From the NCBI GenBank assembly GCA_019232625.1, contig JAFANP010000049.1, positions 1 to 32,384 on the forward strand: a stretch of 32,384 nucleotides of DNA, written 5' to 3'. Below the pieces are notes generated by a model. It had not been told where the DNA came from. It was given only the letters and a program-made list of their open reading frames with translations, and searched no databases. The translations under genes and the position numbers were made by a program. Source of the stretch: Alphaproteobacteria bacterium. GTDB taxonomy: Bacteria > Pseudomonadota > Alphaproteobacteria > Sphingomonadales > Sphingomonadaceae. Every line of letters starts with the position of its first letter. The stretch's first letter is position 1. This document shows, piece by piece, positions 7,342 to 16,095 of the stretch.

Positions 7342-9585
7342 GTGAACGCGCTGGCGCCCCTCACCGCTGACACCCGGCCCCGATGGCGCCGCAGGCTCTC
7401 GGTCGCGCTCCACCGCAGCCGCTTCGTCCCGGCCGTCGAGCTACTGACCGTCGCCGCGCTGATCGTCATCGCCGCGATCAGCTATTTCGTCATCAAGGAG
7501 AGCGGCAAGCCGGAGACGCTGCTCAGCCCGCCCGCCATCGCCGCCCTGCTCGTCGCCAACCTCGTGCCGGCCATGGCGCTGATGGTGCTGCTCGCCCGCC
7601 GCGTCGCGATGCGCCGCGCCGCCAAGTCGCAGGTCGGGGGGAGGGGGCGGCTGCACGTCCGCCTGGTCGCCTTGTTCTCGGCGATCGCAAGCGTGCCGAC
7701 GCTCCTCGTCGTCATCTTCGCCTCCCTTCTGTTCCAGAACGGCCTTCAATTCTGGTTCTCGGAGCGCTCTCAGACAGTGCTCGCCAGCGCCGAGAACGTC
7801 TCGCAGATCTACGAGCGGGAGCATCGCGGCCGAATCCGCCTCGACGTCGAGGTGATGGGCGCCGACATGGTCAACCGGATCAACGAGTTCGGCCTCAACA
7901 GCAAGAGGTTCGAGAACGAGTTCATCTACCAGACCGCCGCCCGCCAGCTCGACGAATCGGCGATCGTGACTCTCGACGCCAAGGGCAATCTGCACCGCCC
8001 CGTCCAGTGGAATCCCGACCACCGACCGATCGCCGAGCGGCTGCAGCGGCGGATGCTGGTCGCCCTTCCCGCCGGCGAGGCGCGCATCTTCCAGTCGACC
8101 AAGGACAGGGTGGAGGCGGTGATCCGGCTCGATCCGCAGGCGGCGGTCTATTTCTACGGCGCTCGGGCCGTTTCGCCGGACGCGATCACCGCGCTCGGCA
8201 AGGCGCGCGACGCGGCGAGCGACTATCAAAGGACGCTCGAGCGCTCGCGCAACCTCCAGTTCCGCTTCAACGCCATCCTCCTCCTGGTGTCGCTGCTCAT
8301 CGTCGCAGTGGCGATCTGGATCGCCCTCGCCATCGCCGACCGGATGGTCCGGCCGGTGGGAGAGCTGGTCCAGGCGGCGCGGCGGGTCGGCGCCGGCGAC
8401 CTCACCGCCCGCGTGCCGGGCGGGCGCATCCAGGACGAGGTCGCGACGCTCGGCAACGTCTTCAACCGAATGACCCGGCGGCTCGAGGAGCAGACCGGGG
8501 CGCTGGTCTCCGCCAACTCGCAGCTCGACAGCCGCCGCGCCTTCATCGAGGCGGTGCTCTCGGGCGTGACCGCCGGAGTCGTCTCGCTCGACCAGGCGCG
8601 CAACGTCCGGCTGATCAACAGCTCGGCCGAGGCCTTGCTCGAGGTCGGCAAGGAAGCGGCGATCGGCCGCAAGCTCGCCGAGCTGGCGCCCGAGCTCGAC
8701 GCCCAGCTCGACAGCGAGGAGCGCGAGGGGATCGTCCAGCTCGTCTCGGCCGGCGAGCCGCGCACCCTGGCGGTGAAGCGGGTACGGGTGGAGGGCGGCC
8801 ACGTCCTCACCTTCGACGACATCACCGAGCAGCTGAACGACCAGCGCCGCGCCGCCTGGTCGGACGTCGCCCGGCGCATCGCGCACGAGATCAAGAACCC
8901 GCTCACTCCCATCCAGCTCGCCGCCGAGCGGCTGCAGCGGCGCTACGGCAAGGAAGTGACGTCGGACAGCGACACGTTCGAGCAGCTGACCGGCACGATC
9001 GTCCGCCAGGTCGGCGACCTCAGGCGCATGGTCGACGAATTCTCCTCCTTCGCCCGGATGCCCAAGCCGGTCTTCGCCGAGGAGCCCGTCGCCGAGATCG
9101 CGCGCCACGCCTTGTTCCTCCACGAGGTCGCCCATCCCGACATCGTCTTCAGCCTCGATGCGCCGACGCCGTCGCCCTTGCTGGTCTGCGACCGGCGGCA
9201 GCTCGGCCAGGCGCTCACCAACATCGTGAAGAATGCGGTCGAAGCCATTCAGCAGAAACGGGAAGATGGCCGCCGCGGCGAGCGGGACGAGGTCGCGCTC
9301 CGGATCCGGGAGACGGAAGGGCGGCTGGTCATGGAGGTGTGCGACACCGGCATGGGCCTCCCCAGCGAGCGCGGGCGGCTGACCGAGCCCTACATGACGA
9401 CCCGGGTCAAGGGCACCGGCCTCGGCCTCGCCATCGTCAAGAAGATCGTCGAGGAACATTTCGGAAGCATCGAGTTTGAGGACGAGGCGGGCGGGGGAAC
9501 CCTCGTGCGGCTGGTCTTCGACACGGAATCGCTCGCGCGCCTGGCGGGCGGTCCCGAGCCCCACAACCAGGCAGCAAGCGGGTAG
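7342..9585 (+). CDS. ntrY: NtrY-type sensor histidine kinase
   Basis: This 747-residue membrane histidine kinase pairs with NtrX and in alphaproteobacteria responds to nitrogen or redox state. Visible order: three N-terminal membrane segments (about 31-50, 66-86, 105-128), a sensor region, a fourth membrane segment (about 310-332), HAMP (to about 385), PAS (about 400-490), a dimerisation domain with phospho-acceptor His515 in ARRIAHEIKNPLTP, and an ATPase domain with DTGMGLP and GTGLGLAIVKKIVEEHFG. All kinase boxes look intact. The only suitable start is a GTG at 7342, without a clear ribosome site. The stop is 3 bp before ntrX, so the two are co-translated. A conventional ntrBC pair is not present upstream. 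Confidence 0.95.
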   Translation: MNALAPLTADTRPRWRRRLSVALHRSRFVPAVELLTVAALIVIAAISYFVIKESGKPETLLSPPAIAALLVANLVPAMALMVLLARRVAMRRAAKSQVGGRGRLHVRLVALFSAIASVPTLLVVIFASLLFQNGLQFWFSERSQTVLASAENVSQIYEREHRGRIRLDVEVMGADMVNRINEFGLNSKRFENEFIYQTAARQLDESAIVTLDAKGNLHRPVQWNPDHRPIAERLQRRMLVALPAGEARIFQSTKDRVEAVIRLDPQAAVYFYGARAVSPDAITALGKARDAASDYQRTLERSRNLQFRFNAILLLVSLLIVAVAIWIALAIADRMVRPVGELVQAARRVGAGDLTARVPGGRIQDEVATLGNVFNRMTRRLEEQTGALVSANSQLDSRRAFIEAVLSGVTAGVVSLDQARNVRLINSSAEALLEVGKEAAIGRKLAELAPELDAQLDSEEREGIVQLVSAGEPRTLAVKRVRVEGGHVLTFDDITEQLNDQRRAAWSDVARRIAHEIKNPLTPIQLAAERLQRRYGKEVTSDSDTFEQLTGTIVRQVGDLRRMVDEFSSFARMPKPVFAEEPVAEIARHALFLHEVAHPDIVFSLDAPTPSPLLVCDRRQLGQALTNIVKNAVEAIQQKREDGRRGERDEVALRIRETEGRLVMEVCDTGMGLPSERGRLTEPYMTTRVKGTGLGLAIVKKIVEEHFGSIEFEDEAGGGTLVRLVFDTESLARLAGGPEPHNQAASG

Positions 9586-9588
9586 GGA

Positions 9589-10977
<1,389 letters not shown>

Positions 10978-10983
10978 GTCCGG

Positions 10984-11012
10984 TGGCGGGGGGCGAAGGG
11001 GCGTGCTATGCC
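10984..11012 (+). promoter_or_regulatory. Candidate hfq promoter
   Basis: TGGCGG (10984-10989), 15 nt, GCTATGCC (11005-11012) in the 120-bp ntrX-hfq spacer. The leader would be about 80 nt and contains a small hairpin GCGGG/CCCGC (11065-11080) just before the ribosome site AAGGAG (11084-11089). Confidence 0.33.
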
Positions 11013-11097
11013 GCCGCCCCGCTGCCCCCGCAGCGATGAAAGACGCTCCCTGCGAGCGCCTCCGCGGGCAACGACCCGCCAATAAGGAGAGTGGGCG

Positions 11098-11595
11098 ATG
11101 GCCGACAAGGTCAACAACCTCCAGGACATGTTCTTGAACAGCCTCAGGCGCTCGAAGACGCCGGTGACGATGTTCCTCGTCAAGGGCGTCAAGCTCCAGG
11201 GCATCATCACCTGGTTCGACAATTTCTCCGTGCTGCTGCGCCGCGACGGCAATGCCCAGCTCATCTACAAGCACGCCATCTCGACGATCATGCCGTCGCA
11301 TCCGATCGATCTCGCCGAGATCGGCCGCAACTTCGCCGAGCAGGTCGAGAAGAAGAAGCCGACCCTGCTCCAGGAGGTGTTCCTCGGCGCGGTCCGCCGC
11401 TCCGGCGAGCCGGTGACGATGTTCCTCGTCAACGGCGTCATGCTCCAGGGCGAGATCGTCGCCTTCGACCTCTTCTGCATGCTGCTCCAGCGCGACGGCC
11501 TCTCGCAGCTCGTCTACAAGCACGCCGTCTCGACCGTGCAGCCCGAGCATCCGGTGAGCTTCCACGAAGCCGAGGACGAGGAGCAGGGCTCCTGA
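11098..11595 (+). CDS. hfq: RNA chaperone Hfq with two tandem Sm domains
   Basis: This 165-residue protein holds two Hfq domains in one chain; a normal Hfq has one and is about 80 residues. Domain 1 (about 8-70) and domain 2 (about 91-153) align with a constant 83-residue offset and are identical at 39 of 63 positions by my count. Both keep the YKHA motif of the RNA-binding pore (57-60, 140-143) and the FDxF core. Domain 1 keeps Lys32 (K31 of E. coli, distal face) and the basic rim RRSK (17-20). Domain 2 has Met115 at the Lys position and RRSG on the rim. A ring of three chains would form a pseudo-hexamer with alternating sites (inference). AAGGAG lies 8 nt before the ATG. The acidic C-tail is short. 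Confidence 0.96.
   Translation: MADKVNNLQDMFLNSLRRSKTPVTMFLVKGVKLQGIITWFDNFSVLLRRDGNAQLIYKHAISTIMPSHPIDLAEIGRNFAEQVEKKKPTLLQEVFLGAVRRSGEPVTMFLVNGVMLQGEIVAFDLFCMLLQRDGLSQLVYKHAVSTVQPEHPVSFHEAEDEEQGS
11161..11451 (+). repeat. Near-identical 42-bp direct repeat inside hfq
   Basis: Bases 11161-11202 and 11410-11451, 249 bp apart, differ at only two positions. They encode PVTMFLVxGVxLQG in domains 1 and 2. The rest of the two domains is much more diverged. Confidence 0.85.
11579..11594 (+). promoter_or_regulatory. Ribosome site and CTG start of hflX
   Basis: AGGAG (11579-11583) lies 8 nt before CTG at 11592-11594; the CTG overlaps the hfq stop TGA (CTGA). No ATG, GTG or TTG is found in the right place; the next ATG (11655) would cut off the conserved [10 protein letters not shown]. 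Confidence 0.6.
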
Positions 11596-12890
11596 GCGAG
11601 AACGACCAGGACGATTTCGCCCGGGGCGCCCGCGCGGTCATCGTCCTTCCCGAAATGGGCGGCATCGCCAGCCGCGACGCGGACGCGAGGCTCGACGAGG
11701 CGGGCGGCCTCGCCGAGGCGATCGGCATCGCCGTCGCCCAGAAGCTGCGCTTCAAGATCCGGGCGCCGAAGCCGGCCACCCTGTTCGGCTCCGGCCAGGT
11801 CGAGGCGATCGCCGAGGCCGTCGAGCGGGAGCGGGCGGAGCTGCTCGTCGTCGACGCGCCCATCACGCCCATCCAGCAGAAGAACCTGGAGACCGGCACC
11901 AAGGCGAAGGTGATCGACCGCACCGGCCTCATCCTCGAGATTTTCGGCGAGCGGGCCGCCACGGCCGAAGGCCGCCTGCAGGTCGAGCTCGCCCATCTGG
12001 ACTATCAGGCGGGGCGGCTGGTGAGGAGCTGGACCCACCTCGAGCGCCAGCGCGGCGGCTTCGGCTTCCTCGGCGGCCCGGGCGAAACCCAGATCGAGGC
12101 CGACCGCCGGCTGATCCGCGACCGCATGGCCAAGCTGCGCCGCGAGCTCGACCAGGTCACCCGCACCCGCGCCCTCCACCGCGCCCGCCGCCAGCGGGCG
12201 CCGTGGCCGGTGATCGCTCTGGTCGGCTACACCAATGCCGGCAAGTCGACCCTGTTCAACCGCCTCACCCGCGCGGAGGTGACGGCCGAGAACCTCCTCT
12301 TCGCGACGCTCGACCCGACGATGCGCGAGGTGCCGCTGCCCGGCTTCGACAAAGCCATATTGTCCGACACGGTGGGATTCATCTCGGAGCTGCCGACCCA
12401 GCTCGTCGCCGCCTTCCGCGCAACGCTGGAGGAGGTGATCTCCGCCGACCTCATCGTCCACGTCCGCGACATCTCCCATCCCGACAGCGACGCCCAGCGC
12501 GCCGACGTCGAGCAGGTGCTGAAGGAGATCGGCGCCGGCGGGGAAGGGGGTCAGGCGACGATCGAGGCATGGAACAAGATCGACCTGCTGCAGGGCGACG
12601 AGACGGAGCGGGTGCGGGCCGAGGCCCAGCGCCGCGAGGACGTGGTGCTCATCTCGGCGCGGACGGGGGAGGGGCTGGACCGGCTGGTCGATTGCGCCGC
12701 GGCCCGCCTGCGCAAGGACGCGCGGCTGCGCACCGTGAGGGTCGCGGCCGGCGACGGCGAGACCATCGCCTGGCTCCACGCCAATGGCGAGGTGGTGGGT
12801 CAGCGCCAGGAAGGGCTGGAGACCGAGCTCGAGGTCCGAATGTCGGAGCCCGGCTGGGCCCGCTTCGACGCGAGGCCCGGGCGGCCCTAG
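11592..12890 (+). CDS. hflX: Ribosome-associated GTPase HflX
   Basis: This about 432-residue protein is a GTPase that binds the 50S subunit and splits or rescues stalled ribosomes. The N-terminal HflX domain shows [24 protein letters not shown] and [17 protein letters not shown]; a coiled linker with [18 protein letters not shown] follows; the G domain has P-loop [12 protein letters not shown], switch region [18 protein letters not shown] (G3) and NKID (G4). Gene order hfq-hflX is widely conserved. The best start is an unusual CTG at 11592, overlapping the hfq stop and backed by AGGAG at ideal distance; otherwise the ATG at 11655 would give a truncated N-terminus. Translational coupling to hfq is likely. 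Confidence 0.94.
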   Translation: MSENDQDDFARGARAVIVLPEMGGIASRDADARLDEAGGLAEAIGIAVAQKLRFKIRAPKPATLFGSGQVEAIAEAVERERAELLVVDAPITPIQQKNLETGTKAKVIDRTGLILEIFGERAATAEGRLQVELAHLDYQAGRLVRSWTHLERQRGGFGFLGGPGETQIEADRRLIRDRMAKLRRELDQVTRTRALHRARRQRAPWPVIALVGYTNAGKSTLFNRLTRAEVTAENLLFATLDPTMREVPLPGFDKAILSDTVGFISELPTQLVAAFRATLEEVISADLIVHVRDISHPDSDAQRADVEQVLKEIGAGGEGGQATIEAWNKIDLLQGDETERVRAEAQRREDVVLISARTGEGLDRLVDCAAARLRKDARLRTVRVAAGDGETIAWLHANGEVVGQRQEGLETELEVRMSEPGWARFDARPGRP

Positions 12891-12956
12891 GGCGGTGCGC
12901 GCCGCCTGACGAAGCCCCTTCCTTGCTGCAAGAAGAGAAGAAGGGAGAAGAAGAAG

Positions 12957-13040
12957 CCCTTCGACGGGGCTCAGGGCGAACGGACAGGGGGGTCACGCTG
13001 AACCCCCGTCCCGCCGTTCGGGCTGAGCTCGTCGAAGCGC
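12957..13040 (+). repeat. Inverted repeat pair between hflX and mazG (family C)
   Basis: Two arms, 12957-12983 and 13014-13040, are reverse complements of each other with few mismatches; the shared core is CTTCGACG-GCTCAG-GCGAACGG. Inside lies a smaller dyad of GGGGG and CCCCC runs. This resembles the widespread TTCGAC...CTCAGG element seen between genes in many sphingomonads. It sits between convergent genes and could act as a shared transcript end. Upstream, 12906-12950 is a purine-rich stretch with a CTTG-CTG-CAAG hairpin. Confidence 0.75.
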
Positions 13041-13056
13041 CCCGCTTGCTGGAAGC

Positions 13057-13827
13057 CTAGCCGGGGGTCAGCGCCCGCTTGGCCTCCTGCCAGAGCGCCT
13101 CGAGTTCCAAGATATTCATGTCTTTCAATGGCCTGGACGCCATTTCTTCCACCTTGCGGAAACGCTGCTCGAAGCGCCCGGAAGCCTCGCGCAGCGCGGC
13201 CTCCGGGTCGATGCCGAGGTGGCGGGCATAATTGACGACGCTGAACAGCAGGTCGCCGAGCTCCGCCTCGCGCTCAGCGTCGCCGGACGCGGCCTCGAGC
13301 TCGGCCAGCTCCTCGTCGATCTTGGAGCGCGGGCCGGCGGCGTCGGGCCAGTCGAAGCCGACCCGCGCGGCGCGGCGCTGCAGCTTCTCGGCGCGCTTCA
13401 GGGCGGGGAGGGCCAGCGCGACGTGGGCGAGTGCGCTCCGGTCCTCGTGCCTGCCGCGCTCCTCGGCCTTCAGCGCCTCCCAGCCCGGGCTCGCTTCGGC
13501 GCCGGCGAAGATGTGGGGATGGCGGCGGACCATCTTGGCCGCGATCGACGCCAGGACATCGGCGAGCGTGAAGGCGCCGCGTTCCTCGGCGATGCGGGCA
13601 TGATAGACGACCTGCAGCTGGAGGTCGCCGAGCTCGTCCTGGAGGTCGGCCATGTCGTCGCGCCGTATCGCGTCGGCGACCTCATAGGCTTCCTCGATCG
13701 TATAGGGCGCGATCGTCTCGAACGTCTGCACCTTGTCCCATTCGCAGCCGCGCTCCGGATCGCGCAGGCGCCGCATGATCTCGACCAGCGCGTCGAGGGA
13801 GGGCGGAGGAGGCTCGGTCGGGCTCAT
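13057..13827 (-). CDS. mazG: Nucleoside triphosphate pyrophosphohydrolase MazG
   Basis: This 256-residue all-alpha enzyme hydrolyses (d)NTPs to the monophosphate and pyrophosphate, cleaning non-canonical nucleotides and lowering ppGpp-related stress in E. coli. Both MazG repeats are visible: the N-terminal one with RLRDPERGCEWDKVQTFETIAPYTIEEAYEVADAI (metal-binding EExxE) and DELGDLQLQVVYHARIA, and the C-terminal one with DEELAELEAA and AELGDLLFSVVNYARHLGIDPE. Length fits the family. ATG at 13827 follows a 55-bp spacer from the protease gene; that spacer holds an AT-rich palindrome that may give the gene its own promoter. It is convergent with hflX. Confidence 0.95.
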   Translation of the reverse strand: MSPTEPPPPSLDALVEIMRRLRDPERGCEWDKVQTFETIAPYTIEEAYEVADAIRRDDMADLQDELGDLQLQVVYHARIAEERGAFTLADVLASIAAKMVRRHPHIFAGAEASPGWEALKAEERGRHEDRSALAHVALALPALKRAEKLQRRAARVGFDWPDAAGPRSKIDEELAELEAASGDAEREAELGDLLFSVVNYARHLGIDPEAALREASGRFEQRFRKVEEMASRPLKDMNILELEALWQEAKRALTPG

Positions 13828-13838
13828 CTCAAAGTGCG

Positions 13839-13857
13839 ATAATATACATTATGTAAA
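13839..13857 (-). promoter_or_regulatory. AT-rich palindrome upstream of mazG
   Basis: In an otherwise GC-rich window, this stretch contains TACAT-T-ATGTA (13845-13855) and an overlapping ATAAT/ATTAT dyad. Read toward mazG it offers TATATT or TATTAT as a -10, 11-14 nt before the ATG. It may be a promoter with an operator; the -35 is poor. Confidence 0.35.
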
Positions 13858-13882
13858 ACTCCGGCTTCGAGCGCGGGAGGCA

Positions 13883-14488
13883 TCACGGCCTCAGCACCAG
13901 CCACTGCCCCTGCACCCCCCAACTCGACAGCGACGACAGGAAGTTCATGCCCAGCACGTTCGTGTCGCCGAACGCCGCGGCGGAAAGCACCGTCATGTCG
14001 TGCCGGTCGATCGGGCCGAGCCGGATCCGCGCGACGCGCCCGCGATCGGCGCGCACGACTCCGTTCGCCGTGTCGACCATCGCGGGAAAGCCGCCGGCCG
14101 GCTGCACGCCGGCGCGCCGCGCCGTCTCGGCCGACATCATGATCGTCGTCGCGCCGCTGTCGATGAGGAAGCGGACCTTCTCCCCGTTCACCTCCGCCGT
14201 CGCCCAGAAATGACCGTCCTCCGCCTTGCGGATCCGCATCTCCCCGGCGCTCTGGACGCTGCGGCCCTCGCCGCGGCTCTCCTCGACGACGCGCTTGCCC
14301 AAGGCGACGAAATCGTCCTTCAAGGCGAAGCCGACGAACGCGGCCGCGAAGATCAGCACCCATCCCGCGGCCATCTTGAGGCCCTGGCCGATCGGCACCC
14401 GCCGGACCATCAGCGCGCTCGCCACCAGCACCAGGCAGCCGATCAGGTAGACGAAGGTCAGCGCCTGGTCGCCGCCGCCGTCGTTCAC
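13883..14488 (-). CDS. Membrane-anchored retropepsin-like aspartic protease (clan AA)
   Basis: This 201-residue protein has two hydrophobic segments (about 10-29 and 38-56), then a single retropepsin-like domain with the active-site motif FLIDSGATTIMMS and a second conserved GMNFLSSL near the end. It matches the TIGR02281-type clan AA protease family common in alphaproteobacteria; such proteins would work as dimers. The physiological substrate is unknown. The start is a GTG at 14488 that overlaps the stop of the upstream MBL gene by four bases (GTGA), a clear sign of translational coupling. It is the penultimate gene of the long minus-strand array. Confidence 0.85.
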   Translation of the reverse strand: MNDGGGDQALTFVYLIGCLVLVASALMVRRVPIGQGLKMAAGWVLIFAAAFVGFALKDDFVALGKRVVEESRGEGRSVQSAGEMRIRKAEDGHFWATAEVNGEKVRFLIDSGATTIMMSAETARRAGVQPAGGFPAMVDTANGVVRADRGRVARIRLGPIDRHDMTVLSAAAFGDTNVLGMNFLSSLSSWGVQGQWLVLRP

Positions 14489-15252
14489 AAGGCGATCTCC
14501 TGGCCGTCATAGGCCGGCTCGACCCCCTCGGGCAGCTCGCCGAGCAGGGTCTCATAGTCCATGCTGTTGTCCATGTGGGTCAGCAGCGCCCGGCCGGGGC
14601 CGAGCTGGCGGATCCACTCCAGCGCCTGCTGGAGATGCGGATGGGTCGGGTGCGGGCGGCGCCGCAGCGTGTCGACGATCCACAGGTCGCAGCCTTGAAA
14701 GGCAATCTCCATCTGCGGCGTCATCTCATTGAAATCGGTAGAGTAAACTATCGTCTTTCCGCCTGCGTCGAAGCGCAGGCCGGCGGTCGTGATCGGTCCG
14801 TGCGGCTGGTCGACGGTGCGCACCGAGATGCCGCCGAGGTTGATATGGTCGGGGAGGAGGTTGGGGCGCACGACGGCCGGATAGCCGTCCTTCCCGTCGA
14901 AGGCGTAGGCGAAGCGGTGCATCAAGCTCTCCAGCGTGTCGCTTCGCGCATAGCCCGCCACGGGGCGCCCCCGGGCGTGGTAGAGCTGCCTCAGGTCGTC
15001 GATGCCGTGGCAATGGTCGGCATGATCGTGGGTCCAGATGACCGCTTCCACCTCGGTGACGCCGGCATCCAGCAATTGTTCGCGCACATCCGGACCGGTA
15101 TCGACGAGGATGCGCGTCCTTCCGTAGCTGACCAATATGGCGACGCGCCGGCGCCGGTTCTTCGGGTTGGCGGGGTCGCATTGGCCCCAGTCGTTGCCGA
15201 CCCGCGGCACGCCCGACGAGGTTCCGCAGCCGAGGATCCGGACCTCCATCAT
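14485..15252 (-). CDS. MBL-fold metallo-hydrolase (PhnP-like)
   Basis: This 255-residue enzyme has the metallo-beta-lactamase fold: N-terminal ILGCGTSSGVPRVG, metal-binding THDHADH, and further ligands in YSTDFNEM and near LLTHMDNSMD. The GCGTSSGVP start and the CDPANPKNRRRR stretch are typical of the PhnP/phosphodiesterase-like subgroup, so a cyclic phosphate or phosphodiester substrate is likely but not proven. It overlaps tatD by 4 bp (ATGA) upstream and the protease gene by 4 bp downstream. Its constant neighbourhood with tatD and metG in alphaproteobacteria suggests a role in nucleic acid or nucleotide metabolism (inference). Confidence 0.88.
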   Translation of the reverse strand: MMEVRILGCGTSSGVPRVGNDWGQCDPANPKNRRRRVAILVSYGRTRILVDTGPDVREQLLDAGVTEVEAVIWTHDHADHCHGIDDLRQLYHARGRPVAGYARSDTLESLMHRFAYAFDGKDGYPAVVRPNLLPDHINLGGISVRTVDQPHGPITTAGLRFDAGGKTIVYSTDFNEMTPQMEIAFQGCDLWIVDTLRRRPHPTHPHLQQALEWIRQLGPGRALLTHMDNSMDYETLLGELPEGVEPAYDGQEIAL

Positions 15253-16034
15253 GACGCCTTGCGGCCCACTTTCCCGAACAGACGGACGAAATTGGCCGAG
15301 GTCTGCCGAGCCAGATCCTCCACCGCGACGCCGCGCAGGCCGGCGAGGAACCGCGCCGTGTCGGCCACGAAGGCCGGCTCGCAGGGCCGCCCACGATGGG
15401 GGACGGGGGCGAGGAACGGCGAGTCGGTCTCGATCAGCAGCCGGTCAGCCGGGATCGTCGCCGCCGTCGCCTGCAGGTCCCGCGCGTTCTTGAAGGTCAC
15501 GATCCCCGAGAGCGAGATGTAGAAGCCTAGCCCCAGCGCCCGCTCGGCGAAGGCGGCGCTGGCGGTGAAGCAGTGGATGACGCCGGGAAAGGCGCCCTTC
15601 CCCATCTCCTCCTCGAGCGCCGCCGCCGTGTCCTCCTCCGCGTCGCGGGTATGGACGATGAGCGGCAGGCCGGTTTCCCGCGCGGCGGCGATATGCGCGC
15701 GGAACGAGGCGCGCTGCCGGTCCCGGTCGCTATGGTCGTAGTAGAAATCGAGGCCCGTCTCGCCGATGCCGACGACCCGCGGATGCGCCGCCCGCTCGAC
15801 CAGGGTGGCGGTCTGAACGTCGGGATGGGCATCCGCCTCGTGCGGGTGGATGCCGACCGAGGCCCAGACGTCGGGCTCGCGCTCGGCGACGGCGATGACC
15901 TCGTCCCACTCCGACTGGCGGGTCGAGATGTTGAGCATAGCCTCGACCCCGGCGGCGCGGGCGCGGTCGAGCACGCCCGCCTCGTCCTGGCGCAGGCCCT
16001 TGTAGTTGAGGTGGCAGTGGCTGTCCGTGAACAT
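15249..16034 (-). CDS. tatD: TatD-family metal-dependent DNase
   Basis: This 261-residue TIM-barrel hydrolase of the TatD/YcfH family acts as a 3'-5' exonuclease or related deoxyribonuclease. The metal ligands are visible: DSHCHLNY at the N-terminus, GETGLDFYY with the ligand Glu, VHTRDAEED, GVIHCFTAS and ETDSPFLAP. The ATG at 16034 gives the family start MFTDSHCH. The frame extends 57 codons upstream, but that part overlaps the metG 3' end and is not conserved. The ribosome site is weak. The gene lies 61 bp after metG, an arrangement common in many bacteria, and overlaps the MBL gene by 4 bp. Confidence 0.93.
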   Translation of the reverse strand: MFTDSHCHLNYKGLRQDEAGVLDRARAAGVEAMLNISTRQSEWDEVIAVAEREPDVWASVGIHPHEADAHPDVQTATLVERAAHPRVVGIGETGLDFYYDHSDRDRQRASFRAHIAAARETGLPLIVHTRDAEEDTAAALEEEMGKGAFPGVIHCFTASAAFAERALGLGFYISLSGIVTFKNARDLQATAATIPADRLLIETDSPFLAPVPHRGRPCEPAFVADTARFLAGLRGVAVEDLARQTSANFVRLFGKVGRKAS

Positions 16035-16095
16035 CGAGCCGCATGTAGGATCTTGGCGGGCCGCCGTCATCCCGTTCGTGCGGAGCGCCGGCGGT

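Noticed and set aside
13057-13827. mazG as part of a mazEF-type toxin-antitoxin locus
   Set aside because: No mazE or mazF is nearby; the gene is the stand-alone housekeeping pyrophosphohydrolase.
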